A stretch of 64,000 nucleotides of DNA from Enterocloster asparagiformis (GCA_018380885.1 JAGZSY010000018.1:124001-188000); one strand, 5' to 3'. Positions 42,100 through 51,264 are shown, counted from the first letter of the stretch. Translations and numbers: made by a program. The notes: generated by a model not told the origin, from the sequence alone.

Positions 42100-44908
42100 T
42101 GCTTCCTCTGCCTCCCGGTCCGTAGAATTCCATGTTGTTCCACTTGAACTGCTCATGGCTCAGCGTGGATTGCAGGCGCTTCTGCTGGGCCTGCACCTCC
42201 TGCTGGGCCTGGCTCTCCTCGGCGGCCTTCTTCGCCGCCTCGTCGTCCAGCTTTTTCTGCCATTCCTGGGCCGTGGGCAAGGTGGAGATGCGGTTGATCG
42301 CGGCGTCCAGACGGTTGGAAAGCTCCTGCTGCTGGGGATCGCCCGCTACCAGGGGCAGCTTGCTGATGGCATCCTGCACCAGCTGCTGGGCGTTCGTCTG
42401 CTGGTATTCCAGCTCCTCCACCGCAGTCAGGGCTTGCAGAAATTCGTTCTTGCGCGTCTGCTTTTCCAGCTCCTCCCGCCGTTTCTCAGCGTCCTTCTCC
42501 GCCTGCTCCTGGGCTTTGGCGGCATCCACCGCTTTCTGCTTCTCGTACATGATGATGGTGTCGCTCATCCCGGCGATGGTGGTCTCGAACTCGTCGTATT
42601 TTGTCTCGGTTCGCTCCAGCAGTCTGGCCCGCAGATCGCCGTCGTCCAGCAGCGGCAGCTTGGTGGTGATGTTCTTGTAGCGCGTTTTCACATCGTATGT
42701 ATCCTCCACCGTCTGGATGGTCTTGGCCTCGAACTCATTTACCATGGTATTCAGATCGTCGGTCAGCTTCTGCTGCTCCTTGTCGTGAAGGCTCTGCTCC
42801 GCCCGCAGCTGGGCCGTCGTGCTGAAATAATCCTCCACGCCTGTCTTTTCATCCGCTCTCAGCTCCACTGTTTCCGGCTGCTCCCAGTCCAGAGGCGGCA
42901 GATCCGTGTGAATCTTGTCCATGACATTTTTCCATATTTTTCCGGCATAGGTGCTGCCGTACACGCCGGGCATATCCCGGGGGATTTCATAGCCCACCCA
43001 CACCGCGGTGGTGTAGTACCGGGTGTAGCCGCAGAACCAGGTGTCGCGGCTGGCGTTGGTGGTGCCGGTTTTGCCGGCTGCAGGCATGTCGTTTGCCAGG
43101 GAGAGGCCCCGGCCGGTGCCGTAGGGCGCTGTCATGGTCCCTTTCAGGATATCCGTCAGCATGAACACCGAATCCTCGCGGTAGACCTGCTTGGCGGACG
43201 GCGTCATGTCCTTTGTCAAATCCCCGTCGTGCTCATGTTCGATGCGCCGGATGCAGGTGCGGTCGTTGTAAACGCCGTTGTTGGCCAGGGTGCTGTAGCC
43301 CTTGGCCATGTCCACCACCCGGACGCCGTAGGTGAAGCCGCCGATGCTCAGGGAGGGCACGTCGTTGTCCACGTAGGACAGCTTCTGAAACTCCATCTGC
43401 CCAAGGTAGCCCAGGCCGTAATTGATCCCGATGTCCTCAAGAATCTGCCAGGCCACGGTGTTCAGGCTGCGGTTTAACGCCTCGCGCACAGGCACCGGAC
43501 CGTAGTAGCTGCCGCCGCTGTTGGAGGGGCCGTCCTCCCATTTGTGGTCGTCCACAATCCGGGTGGGGTAGTATTCACCGGTGTCAAAGGCCGGTCCGTA
43601 GTCGATCAGCGGCTTGATGGTGCTTCCCGGCTGCCGGGCGCTCAAATAGGCGCGGTTGAACTGGTCCTCGCTGCCGCGGCCGCCCACAATGGCCACCACG
43701 TAGTTGGTGCGGTTGTCCACAATCACTCCGGCGCCCTGAAGGGCGTACTTGCCGTTGTCCTGCAGCTCCGTGTAGGAGGCCAGGCCGTCGTCCACGGAGG
43801 CCTGAAGCTCCGCCTGCAGGCCGCTGTCCAGGGAGGTGTAGATTTTAAAGCCGCCGGCCCGGATCAGATCGGATTTCTCGCTGTAGGCCGCCTGGTATTT
43901 CTCCGTGTAGGCGTTGTAATCCGCCTTGTCTGCGTAGGTGTACTGGAAGGGGAAATTGTCCAGCTTCATCAGCTCCAGGGCCGCGCAGTGGATGGCGTAG
44001 CTGCTCTGATAGTTTTCATCTGTGCCCTCGGTCTGGGACTGCACAATGGTGAACGGCGCATTGACAGCGGCCTGGTAATCCTCGTCCGAGAGCTCGCCGA
44101 TCTCGTTCATGCTCTTTAACACGTCGTTGCGCTTCTCCCTGGAAGCCTGGGGGTGGGCCACCGGATCGTAGGCGGACGGGCTGTTGCTGATGCCGGCCAG
44201 GGTGGCCGCCTCATAGACGGTCAGATCCGCCGCCTCCTTGCCGAAGTAGTACCGGCTGGCCGCCTGGACGCCGTAGCACCGGTGACCGTAGAAGTTGGTA
44301 TTGCAGTAGAACTCCATGATATCCGCCTTGGAGTATTTCTTCTCGATCTCCGGGGCCAGCAGCATCTCCGCGATCTTGCGGGTGAAGGTCTGCTCCTGGG
44401 TCAGGTAGGTGTTTTTGATCACCTGCTGGGTGATGGTGCTGCCGCCCTGGGTCACCCTGCCGCCGTGCTTGACCAGGGCCAGGCCGGCCCGGAAGGTGGC
44501 GATCCAGTCCACCCCGGTATGGCTCTTGAAACGCCGGTCCTCCTGGGCGATGTAGGCGTTCTGCAAATTCAGGCTGATGTGCCCGATATCCACGTACTCG
44601 TAGTGGCCCGCGTTGATCAGGCCGATTTGATTTCCGTCCTTGTCGTATATGACGGTGTCCGACAGCATGGAAAAGTCCGTCCGGCTCATCTGAGCCAGCT
44701 TGTCGTAAGCGATCTCCCGGCACTGGTCCAGCTCAGGCTTTACCTTGGCGTACAGAATGGTGGCGGCGATCACGGCGCAGATCAGGCCCACGGTGAGCAG
44801 GGTCATAAGCGCGCGCAGAAGCCATCCGAATATGCCAAGGATGCTGATGAGGAGATGCCACAGTGCCGTTACGGCGCGGACCAGGATACGCTTTAAAGTC
44901 TCAATCAT
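42089..44908 (-). CDS. Class A penicillin-binding protein (PBP1A type)
   Basis: 939 residues. N-terminal membrane anchor (about 20-45), GT51 glycosyltransferase with EDRRFKSHTGVDW near 102 (catalytic Glu) and GGSTITQQVIKN near 135, then the transpeptidase with SxxK in QPGSTIKPLIDYG (near 437), SxN in RSLNTVAWQ (near 487) and KTGTTN (near 626). The C-terminal ~230 residues (beyond 710) are a long charged coiled coil (KAQEQAEKDAEKRREELEKQ), unusual for the family. It polymerises and cross-links peptidoglycan outside the membrane. The start follows GGAGG. Confidence 0.94.
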   Translation of the reverse strand: MIETLKRILVRAVTALWHLLISILGIFGWLLRALMTLLTVGLICAVIAATILYAKVKPELDQCREIAYDKLAQMSRTDFSMLSDTVIYDKDGNQIGLINAGHYEYVDIGHISLNLQNAYIAQEDRRFKSHTGVDWIATFRAGLALVKHGGRVTQGGSTITQQVIKNTYLTQEQTFTRKIAEMLLAPEIEKKYSKADIMEFYCNTNFYGHRCYGVQAASRYYFGKEAADLTVYEAATLAGISNSPSAYDPVAHPQASREKRNDVLKSMNEIGELSDEDYQAAVNAPFTIVQSQTEGTDENYQSSYAIHCAALELMKLDNFPFQYTYADKADYNAYTEKYQAAYSEKSDLIRAGGFKIYTSLDSGLQAELQASVDDGLASYTELQDNGKYALQGAGVIVDNRTNYVVAIVGGRGSEDQFNRAYLSARQPGSTIKPLIDYGPAFDTGEYYPTRIVDDHKWEDGPSNSGGSYYGPVPVREALNRSLNTVAWQILEDIGINYGLGYLGQMEFQKLSYVDNDVPSLSIGGFTYGVRVVDMAKGYSTLANNGVYNDRTCIRRIEHEHDGDLTKDMTPSAKQVYREDSVFMLTDILKGTMTAPYGTGRGLSLANDMPAAGKTGTTNASRDTWFCGYTRYYTTAVWVGYEIPRDMPGVYGSTYAGKIWKNVMDKIHTDLPPLDWEQPETVELRADEKTGVEDYFSTTAQLRAEQSLHDKEQQKLTDDLNTMVNEFEAKTIQTVEDTYDVKTRYKNITTKLPLLDDGDLRARLLERTETKYDEFETTIAGMSDTIIMYEKQKAVDAAKAQEQAEKDAEKRREELEKQTRKNEFLQALTAVEELEYQQTNAQQLVQDAISKLPLVAGDPQQQELSNRLDAAINRISTLPTAQEWQKKLDDEAAKKAAEESQAQQEVQAQQKRLQSTLSHEQFKWNNMEFYGPGGRGSNEE

Positions 44909-44933
44909 TTCCGTTTAATCCTCCGCAATTTGG

Positions 44934-44960
44934 GCATGCAGGAAAGTTTTTCCAGCATGC
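44934..44960 (-). promoter_or_regulatory. Palindromic leader hairpin of the penicillin-binding protein gene
   Basis: GCATGC-A-GGAAA (44934-44945) pairs with TTTCC-A-GCATGC (44949-44960). It lies between a minus-strand TATAAT (44973-44978) and the ribosome site, so it is at the 5' end of the mRNA. It could protect the mRNA or bind a regulator. Confidence 0.55.
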
Positions 44961-45048
44961 CGGGCTATAGCTATTATAAGACAAGATGTGGGAATTGGAT
45001 AGTGAAAAAATGATGAAAAGCAGGTAAAAAGGGGGATTCAACCGCTTT

Positions 45049-45666
45049 TTAGGGCCTGTTTGTGAGAAAATCCAGCAGATGCGGGTCGATGCCCATACTT
45101 TTTTCCTGCATCAAGGCAAAGGCTTCCAGCAGGCGGCGAATCTCGCTTTCCGAGGACGGGGCCAGGTGATTGTCCAGCGTGACGGTGAGCACAATCAGCA
45201 CAATCTGGGCGGTCTCCTCCGGGTAATCGCAGCAGATGGAGCCCTCGCCGATGCCCTGGCGGATGATGTCGGCTAAGATGGGCTTCAGCCGGGACACCAG
45301 GATGCGGATAAAGCGCTGGTGGATCAGGGCGCTCTGCTGCATCTCGTTGAAGGTGGCGCTCTGCTCCTGGCGCTTTAACTCCGAGGAGGAATCCAGGCAG
45401 GCGTGGAAAATAATTTCCAGTTTCTGGAACGCATCCATGCCCCCCGATGCCGCCAGCCTGCGGGCTTCCTCGATGGCCCTGGAGTAGGAACGCTCGATCA
45501 CCGCCTCGATAATATCATTTTTTGAAGAAAAATAATAGTAAATACTTCCTTTTCCGATGCCCGCCTTTTGGGCAATATCACTGACTGAGATCGCCTGGGC
45601 TGAGGAACCGTTCATCAGCTCCTGCATGGCATCCAGGATCATCTCACGTTTATTATGATTTTGCAT
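45049..45666 (-). CDS. TetR-family regulator
   Basis: 205 residues. N-terminal helix-turn-helix: KREMILDAMQELMNGSSAQA then SVSDIAQKAGIGKGSIYYYF near 28-47. The C-terminal helical part is the ligand pocket and dimer interface. It is transcribed divergently from the acyl-chemistry cluster, and two related palindromes lie between; repression of that cluster by this protein is the simple reading. Starts with GGGAGC. Confidence 0.92.
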   Translation of the reverse strand: MQNHNKREMILDAMQELMNGSSAQAISVSDIAQKAGIGKGSIYYYFSSKNDIIEAVIERSYSRAIEEARRLAASGGMDAFQKLEIIFHACLDSSSELKRQEQSATFNEMQQSALIHQRFIRILVSRLKPILADIIRQGIGEGSICCDYPEETAQIVLIVLTVTLDNHLAPSSESEIRRLLEAFALMQEKSMGIDPHLLDFLTNRP

Positions 45667-45733
45667 AAAAAATGCTCCCTTTTGTATTCAAAACTAGCCC
45701 CAGTATAACAGATATTGCGTGAAAAGACCACAC

Positions 45734-45792
45734 TTGACTGGCGGTCGAAAACGTGATAATGTGATTTGGTAAATATTCGACCAGCGGTCGAA
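45734..45792. promoter_or_regulatory. Divergent promoter with two TetR-type operators
   Basis: Site 2 is a perfect TTCGACC-AGC-GGTCGAA (45776-45792). Site 1, TTGACTGGCGGTCGAA (45734-45749), shares GCGGTCGAA and overlaps a -35 (TTGACT) with TAATGT 17 bases on (45757-45762). The regulator gene starts 68 bases to the left and the cluster 78 to the right. Confidence 0.7.
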
Positions 45793-45869
45793 AGGCGGGA
45801 CTGCGGCGTGAGGCTTGCCGCAGCGCGGTGCTTACCCCATCGCCGGACTATGTCCCGGAAAGGAAAAAC

Positions 45870-46505
45870 ATGATCTATCTGACGACCTACACGCCCAGGG
45901 ACCGCCTGACGGACCGGGAAACGGAACACCGTCTGGGCCGTCTGCTGCTGGACGCGGGGCTTTCGCGGGAGTACGGGCGTACCTGGGAGATACAGACTGG
46001 GGAGAACGGACGGCCCTGTATCGCGGAGGATGGCCGCATTGCGGCAGAGGGCAGGACCTTGGTGGATTTTAATATCAGCCACACCCGGGGACTGGTGGTC
46101 TGCGCCGTAAACAGCGGGCGGGTGGGCGTGGATGCCCAGATAATCCTTCCGCGCCGCGGCGGCGCGGTCCGACGGGCGCTGGCCCCGCGGGAGCAGGAGA
46201 TGCTTGAACGCGCACGCCGGGAGCGGGGGGAGGCCGAGGCCGACGAGCTGTTTGCGCGGCTGTGGACGTTAAAGGAGAGCTATGTGAAGGCCACGGGAGC
46301 GGGGCTGTCCTTTCCGCTCAGCCGGGCGGTCTTTGAGCGCAGGGGCGGCGTCTGGCGGGGAAATACCCCGGGCTTTCGCTATCACCAGGCCAGGGTGTAC
46401 GGGCGTTATATCGTAACCGTCTGTCTGGAGACGAGCGGGGCTAAGCAGGCCGCGGCAGATCAATATGAGAGGGGATTAGAGTATGACATTTCAGGAATTG
46501 TTTGA
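45870..46505 (+). CDS. Sfp-type 4'-phosphopantetheinyl transferase
   Basis: 211 residues from the ATG at 45870 behind GGAAAGGAA. Motifs: DFNISHTRGLVVCAV near 69, VGVDAQI near 89 (Mg-binding Asp; usual form V-G-I-D-x-E) and WTLKESYVKATG near 133. It loads the 4'-phosphopantetheine arm of CoA onto a carrier protein, most likely the ACP encoded at 49317. It opens the six-gene cluster; its 3' end overlaps the next gene by 23 bases. Confidence 0.9.
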   Translation: MIYLTTYTPRDRLTDRETEHRLGRLLLDAGLSREYGRTWEIQTGENGRPCIAEDGRIAAEGRTLVDFNISHTRGLVVCAVNSGRVGVDAQIILPRRGGAVRRALAPREQEMLERARRERGEAEADELFARLWTLKESYVKATGAGLSFPLSRAVFERRGGVWRGNTPGFRYHQARVYGRYIVTVCLETSGAKQAAADQYERGLEYDISGIV

Positions 46506-46800
46506 GCAGGTAAAGGCAAAATTTATGGAGGCGGATGTCAGCGGAGTGAAGGAGCATCTGGCGTTCCAGTTTAACATCACCGGCCAGGCCGCGGGAACAT
46601 TTTACGCGGAGGTGAAGGACGGGGCGCTCTATGTGGAGCCCTATGAATATTACGACCGGGATGCGGTGTTCACCTGCTCCGCAGAGACGTTAATCAAGCT
46701 GGCGGACCGGAAAATGGACCCTGTGGCAGCCTTTACCCTGGGCAGGCTTAAGGTGGACGGGAGCATCGAGAAGGCGCTGATGGTACAGAGGTTCTTGTAG
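46483..46800 (+). CDS. SCP2-like (sterol carrier) domain protein
   Basis: 105 residues, a single SCP2-like fold: FQELFEQVKAKFMEADVSGV at the start, AFQFNITGQAAGTFYAEVKD, then a C-terminal DPVAAFTLGRLKVDGSIEKA typical of SCP2 proteins. The domain holds lipid or acyl chains in a hydrophobic tunnel. Overlap with the transferase gene shows co-translation. It may bring an acyl substrate to, or carry the product from, the cluster enzymes; that is inference. Confidence 0.82.
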   Translation: MTFQELFEQVKAKFMEADVSGVKEHLAFQFNITGQAAGTFYAEVKDGALYVEPYEYYDRDAVFTCSAETLIKLADRKMDPVAAFTLGRLKVDGSIEKALMVQRFL

Positions 46801-46921
46801 GCCCCGGCCTTCGGGCCTCGGGTAACGCAGCGCTCGGGCGCCGCGGCTTTTGCGGAGCGGGCGGCGGCTGCCCTGCCGGGCGGACGGCAGCGGCCTCACG
46901 GGGCCGGAAAGGAGAATGACC

Positions 46922-47866
46922 ATGGGAATGGGAAAATGGATACTGGGAGCAGGCTTGGCGGGAACGGCGGCGGAATACGGGATCGCCGGATACTTTTTCC
47001 ACCGGACGATGGTGCGGACCAACGCCAGCCGGCAGCGGACCCGGGATATGGCGGGAACGGACTGGGATCAATACATACCGGAAATACGGGAGAGCAAGGC
47101 GTGGGTGCAGAGACAGCCCCACAAGGACGTGTTCATCGAGTCGGAGGACCACCTGCTGCTCCACGCCACCTATTTTCCTGGAAATGGTTCCGGCCGGGCC
47201 GCCATCTGCTTTCACGGCTACACCAGCGAGGGGCTCAACGATTTCTCCTCCATCGCCAGGTTTTATCTGGAGATGGGCTACCGTCTGCTGGTGGTGGATG
47301 AGCGGGCCCACGGGAGAAGCGAGGGAATCTACATCGGCTTCGGCTGCCTGGACCGCAGGGACGCCATGCTCTGGATCAGGGAGATGATCCGGCGCATGGG
47401 GGAGGACTGCCGGCTGGTGCTCCACGGCATCTCCATGGGCGGGGCAACAGCGTTAATGACCACGGGGCTGGACACGCCGCCCCAGGTGAGGGCCGTGATC
47501 TCCGACTGCGCCTTCACCTCGGCCTGGGAGGTGTTTTCCTCCGTGCTGCACAAAACCTACCATATGCCGGCATTCCCGGTGATGCAGATCGCGGACCGGA
47601 TGACCCGCAAAAGCGCGGGCTACGGTCTGAACGAGTGCAACGCCAGGGAGGAGGTCAAAAAGGCCAGGGTGCCGATCCTGTTCATCCACGGGGAGGCGGA
47701 CACCTTTGTGCCCTGCAGCATGGTCTACGAGCTGTACGACGCCTGCCGGTCGCCCAAGGAGCTGCTGGTGATTCCGGGGGCCGGACACGCGGAGGCATAC
47801 TACAAGGACACTGCCGGGTATGAGGGAGCGATCAGGGCGTTTTTGAGCCGGGAGGAGTTGAAATGA
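46922..47866 (+). CDS. Alpha/beta hydrolase, membrane-anchored
   Basis: 314 residues from the ATG at 46922, seven bases behind AAAGGAG; an ATG at 46916 overlaps that site. N-terminal hydrophobic helix (WILGAGLAGTAAEYGIAGYF). Hydrolase motifs: oxyanion loop CFHGYTSEG near 92, nucleophile Ser in HGISMGGATA near 167, Asp in FIHGEADTFVP near 257 and His in GAGHAEAYY near 287. Similar to YqkD-type esterases. In the cluster it could release or edit the acyl product. Its stop overlaps the next start (ATGA). Confidence 0.88.
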   Translation: MGMGKWILGAGLAGTAAEYGIAGYFFHRTMVRTNASRQRTRDMAGTDWDQYIPEIRESKAWVQRQPHKDVFIESEDHLLLHATYFPGNGSGRAAICFHGYTSEGLNDFSSIARFYLEMGYRLLVVDERAHGRSEGIYIGFGCLDRRDAMLWIREMIRRMGEDCRLVLHGISMGGATALMTTGLDTPPQVRAVISDCAFTSAWEVFSSVLHKTYHMPAFPVMQIADRMTRKSAGYGLNECNAREEVKKARVPILFIHGEADTFVPCSMVYELYDACRSPKELLVIPGAGHAEAYYKDTAGYEGAIRAFLSREELK

Positions 47867-49272
47867 TGAGGACCAGGAAGGGCTATCGGGTTTACCCGCT
47901 GACCGCAGCGCAGAAGCTGCATTTCTACTGTCTGAAATACTGTCCCAAAAAGCAGGTGCTAAACATCGGCTCCAGCCTGACCATCGAGCAGGACCTGGAC
48001 CGGGAGGTGCTGGAGCAGTCCATCCGCCTGGCCTATGAGCGGTGCGAGGCCATGCGCCTGCGGTTCGCACGGGATCAGGACGGCACGGTGTACCAGTACG
48101 TGGTGGACCGGGAGACCCGGGAGATCGGGCACTTTGATTTCACCGGCTGGCGCCCGGAGGATGCTGATAAAAAGCTGCGGGAGTGGACGGAAGTCCCCTT
48201 TGCCCGCTACGACTCCCCCATGAACCGGGTGGTGATGGTCAAGATGCCGGACGGCTTTATGGGACTTTACATCGCGGTGGACCACATGACCATGGACGCC
48301 CAGTCGCTGATCGTATTTTTCAAAGACGTGATCGAGCTCTACTGCAACAAAAAATACGAGGGCCTGGACTTTCCAAAAGATATGTCCTCCTATATAAAAC
48401 AGCTGGAAAAGGACCTGGCCTACGAGGCGGGCGGCAGGACCTGCGACCGCGACAGGGCGTTTTTTGAAAAGCTGATCGCCTGCTCGGAACCGATTTTCAC
48501 GGATATCTACGGCAGGAAAAAACTGGAAAATGAGCGGATGGAGAAGGGGGATCCGCTGCGCCGGGCCGCGGTGAACACCTCCGACAGCGTGGAGGCCAAT
48601 ATTGTCAACTTTCATCTGGAGGAGGAACCGTCCGGGCGCTTGCTGGAATTCTGCGAACAGAACGGAATTTCCATGGTATGCCTGCTGCTCATGGGGCTGC
48701 GCACCTTCCTGCAGAAGGAAAATGACGAGGACGACGTTTCCATCACCACCACCATCGCCCGCCGGGCAACTTTGCTGGAAAAGCGCTCCGGCGGCAGCCG
48801 GATTCACTGCTTCCCCTTCCGCACCATTGTGCCGCGGCAGGACAGCTTCCTCGAGGGGCTATGCAAAATCCGCGATGCCCAGAACCAGTATTTCCGCCAT
48901 GCAAACTACAGCCCGTCGGAATACTATAATTACCGGAAGAACTACTACCATCTGGAGGACGGCCAGACCTACGAGTGCATGAGCCTGACCTACCAGCCTC
49001 TGACCATGAAGGGAAACGGCCCGGGCCTGGAGAAGCTGGGGGACATCCGCTACAAAACCGGGCGCTACTCCAACGGCGTGGCCGCCCACACCTTGTACCT
49101 GACGGTCAGCCACCGGGCCAGCGACAACGGGCTGGACTTCGGCTTTGAGTACCAGACCGGCGTGGTGACGCCGGAGATGCTGGAATACATCTACTACTAT
49201 TTATGCCGCATCATGTTCCGCGGGGTGGAGGATCCACAGCGGACCGTGGGCGAGATCATTGATATGGTTTGA
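47863..49272 (+). CDS. Free-standing condensation-domain-type acyltransferase
   Basis: 469 residues, the length of one NRPS condensation/PapA-type domain: YPLTAAQKLHFYCLKYCPKK at the start and the active-site loop VDHMTMDAQ near 141, matching H-H-x-x-x-D-G but with Asp for the first His and Ala for Gly; the catalytic His and the Asp remain. Later strands (LLLMGLRTFLQKENDED, TTTIARRA) fit the second half of the fold. Such enzymes join an acyl group from a carrier protein to an amine or alcohol. Here ligase and carrier are separate downstream genes. Confidence 0.82.
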   Translation: MMRTRKGYRVYPLTAAQKLHFYCLKYCPKKQVLNIGSSLTIEQDLDREVLEQSIRLAYERCEAMRLRFARDQDGTVYQYVVDRETREIGHFDFTGWRPEDADKKLREWTEVPFARYDSPMNRVVMVKMPDGFMGLYIAVDHMTMDAQSLIVFFKDVIELYCNKKYEGLDFPKDMSSYIKQLEKDLAYEAGGRTCDRDRAFFEKLIACSEPIFTDIYGRKKLENERMEKGDPLRRAAVNTSDSVEANIVNFHLEEEPSGRLLEFCEQNGISMVCLLLMGLRTFLQKENDEDDVSITTTIARRATLLEKRSGGSRIHCFPFRTIVPRQDSFLEGLCKIRDAQNQYFRHANYSPSEYYNYRKNYYHLEDGQTYECMSLTYQPLTMKGNGPGLEKLGDIRYKTGRYSNGVAAHTLYLTVSHRASDNGLDFGFEYQTGVVTPEMLEYIYYYLCRIMFRGVEDPQRTVGEIIDMV

Positions 49273-49316
49273 CCGGACGCTGGGCGCCAACGGTTTTTAG
49301 AAGGAGGAATTGTTTT

Positions 49317-49544
49317 ATGCTGGAAGAATTGAGAGAGATCATCTGCGAGTATGTGGACGTGGAACCGGACCAGGTCACGGAGGAGGCACGGTTCGTGGAG
49401 GACCTGGGCTTTAACTCCTACGATTTCATGAGTATGGTCGGGGAAATCGAGGAGCGGTACGACGTAGAGGTGGAAGAGCGGGAAGTGATCAAGGTGAAAA
49501 CGGTGGGCGACGCCATTCGGTATATCAAGTCGCTGGCGGAGTAG
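49317..49544 (+). CDS. Acyl/peptidyl carrier protein
   Basis: 75 residues from the ATG at 49317 behind GAAGGAGG; the longer frame starts inside the previous gene. ACP four-helix pattern: LREIICEYVDVEPDQVTEEA, then VEDLGFNSYDFMSMVGEIEE, where the Ser of F-N-S-Y (normally D-S-L) would carry the phosphopantetheine arm, and KTVGDAIRYI at the end. It is the shuttle between the adenylating ligase (next gene) and the condensation enzyme (previous gene). Confidence 0.9.
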   Translation: MLEELREIICEYVDVEPDQVTEEARFVEDLGFNSYDFMSMVGEIEERYDVEVEEREVIKVKTVGDAIRYIKSLAE

Positions 49545-49649
49545 GAGCCGGCGGATAGAGGGCGGCGCAGGCCGGTTGGATACAACTGCGGCAGCGCTGG
49601 GAAACCGGCCGTTTAAACGGCCGCGCCCGGGCGAGGGAGGAGTCAGAAT

Positions 49650-51158
49650 ATGACAGTACGGACAATGAAGGATATAATCGACTGCAGCGCGCAGTCATAC
49701 GGGGATCAGGCGGCGTTTCGCTACAAGGTCCGAAAGGAAATTGTGGAGAAAACATACCGGGACCTGAAGCAGCACAGCGAGGCCTTCAGCCGGGCGCTGG
49801 CGGCTCTGGGCCAGTTGGGGAGCCACGCTGCGGTGATCGGCCCCACCAGCTACCAGTGGGTGGTGAGCTATTTTGGTATCGCCAACAGCGGCGGAGTGGC
49901 GGTGCCGGTGGACGCCGGGCTTCCGGCGGCGGACGTCTGCGAGCTGCTGGAGCGGGCCGACGTGAACGTGCTGGTCTACGACGAGCTGCGGGCGGATGTG
50001 GCGGAGCTTGCCAGGGAGAAATGCCCGGGAATCCGGCACATGGTCTCCATGCAGGCGGAGGAGTCAAATGACAGTGTCCTGTCCTTTGCGCGGCTTCTGG
50101 CGGATAACAGGGGGAGCTTTGACGTTCAGCCGGACCCGGATAAGCTCTGCGCCATCCTCTTCACCTCGGGCACCACGGGCAAGAGCAAGGGCGTGATGCT
50201 GACCCACCGCAATCTCACCGACAACGCCGCGGGCGTGGATATGGGAATCCCGTCGGGCACGGTGTCCATGACCCTGCTTCCCATCCACCACGCCTACTGC
50301 TTTACCATGGATATTTTGAAGGGGCTGTACATCGGGCTGACCATCTGCATAAACGACTCCATCATGCACGTGGCCCGGAACATGAAGCTGTTTAAGCCGG
50401 AGATCGTGCTGCTGGTGCCCATGGTGATCGAGTCCATTTACGCCAAGCTTCAGGAGGCGGGCAAGCTGATTCCCAAGAAAATGGCCGCAAAGGCCGCCTT
50501 TGGCGGAAACTTAAAAACCGTGTGCAGCGGCGGCGCCTATCTGGACCCGGAGTACGTGGAGAAATTTGCAGAATACGGGATCACGATTCTCCAGGGCTAC
50601 GGCATGACGGAGTGTTCCCCTGTGATCAGCACCAACCTGCCCTGGGACAGCCGCAAGGGCTCGGTGGGCAAGCTTTTGCCCAACTGCCGGGCAAAGGTGG
50701 TGGACGAGGAGATTTGGGTTCAGGGGTCCAGCGTGATGATGGGCTACTACAAGATGCCCGAGGAGACGGCGGCCGCCCTGGAGGACGGCTGGCTGAAAAC
50801 CGGCGACCTGGGCTACGTGGATGAGGACGGTTTTGTTTACATCACCGGCCGCAAAAAGAATCTGATTATCCTGGCCAACGGCGAGAACGTATCGCCCGAG
50901 GAGCTGGAGAACCAGCTGAGCCGCAATCCGCTGGTGAAGGAGATTCTGGTGCGGGAGACCGGTCAGGTGATTCAGGCGGAGATATTCCCCAATCTGGAGT
51001 ACGCCGCTAAAAAGCGGGTCCGGGACGTTCCCGCCGCGCTTCAGCAGATTCTGGACAACTTCAACCGGGATATGCCGGTGTACAAGCGGATTCACAGCCT
51101 GATTGTGCGGGAGACGGAGTTTGAAAAGACGCCGTCGAAGAAGATTAAGCGGTTTTAG
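49650..51158 (+). CDS. AMP-dependent acyl/amino acid ligase (adenylating enzyme)
   Basis: 502 residues, full ANL fold: A3 motif FTSGTTGKSKGVMLTH near 172, A5 GYGMTECSPVIS near 313, A7/A8 LKTGDLGYVDEDGFVYITGR near 383 and the A10 catalytic Lys in TPSKKIKRF at the very end. It activates a carboxylic acid with ATP and probably loads it onto the ACP. Fatty, aryl or amino acid substrates are all possible; no reliable specificity code can be read by eye. ATG follows GGGAGGAG. Last gene of the cluster; a terminator follows. Confidence 0.93.
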   Translation: MTVRTMKDIIDCSAQSYGDQAAFRYKVRKEIVEKTYRDLKQHSEAFSRALAALGQLGSHAAVIGPTSYQWVVSYFGIANSGGVAVPVDAGLPAADVCELLERADVNVLVYDELRADVAELAREKCPGIRHMVSMQAEESNDSVLSFARLLADNRGSFDVQPDPDKLCAILFTSGTTGKSKGVMLTHRNLTDNAAGVDMGIPSGTVSMTLLPIHHAYCFTMDILKGLYIGLTICINDSIMHVARNMKLFKPEIVLLVPMVIESIYAKLQEAGKLIPKKMAAKAAFGGNLKTVCSGGAYLDPEYVEKFAEYGITILQGYGMTECSPVISTNLPWDSRKGSVGKLLPNCRAKVVDEEIWVQGSSVMMGYYKMPEETAAALEDGWLKTGDLGYVDEDGFVYITGRKKNLIILANGENVSPEELENQLSRNPLVKEILVRETGQVIQAEIFPNLEYAAKKRVRDVPAALQQILDNFNRDMPVYKRIHSLIVRETEFEKTPSKKIKRF

Positions 51159-51217
51159 CGTTTATGGCATCAGGATTTTCTGATGTTGCGATTTATACAG
51201 AGAGTTCACGGTCCCAG

Positions 51218-51264
51218 GCGGCCGGAAGCATCCTCTAAAGGGGTGGTTCCGGCCGCTTTCTTTC
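51218..51264 (+). terminator. Terminator of the acyl-chemistry cluster
   Basis: GCGGCCGGAA (51218-51227) pairs perfectly with TTCCGGCCGC (51247-51256), followed by TTTCTTTC. Confidence 0.8.

Noticed and set aside
42053..43477. 474-codon plus-strand frame opposite the penicillin-binding protein
   Set aside because: Antisense shadow of a gene with all catalytic motifs.
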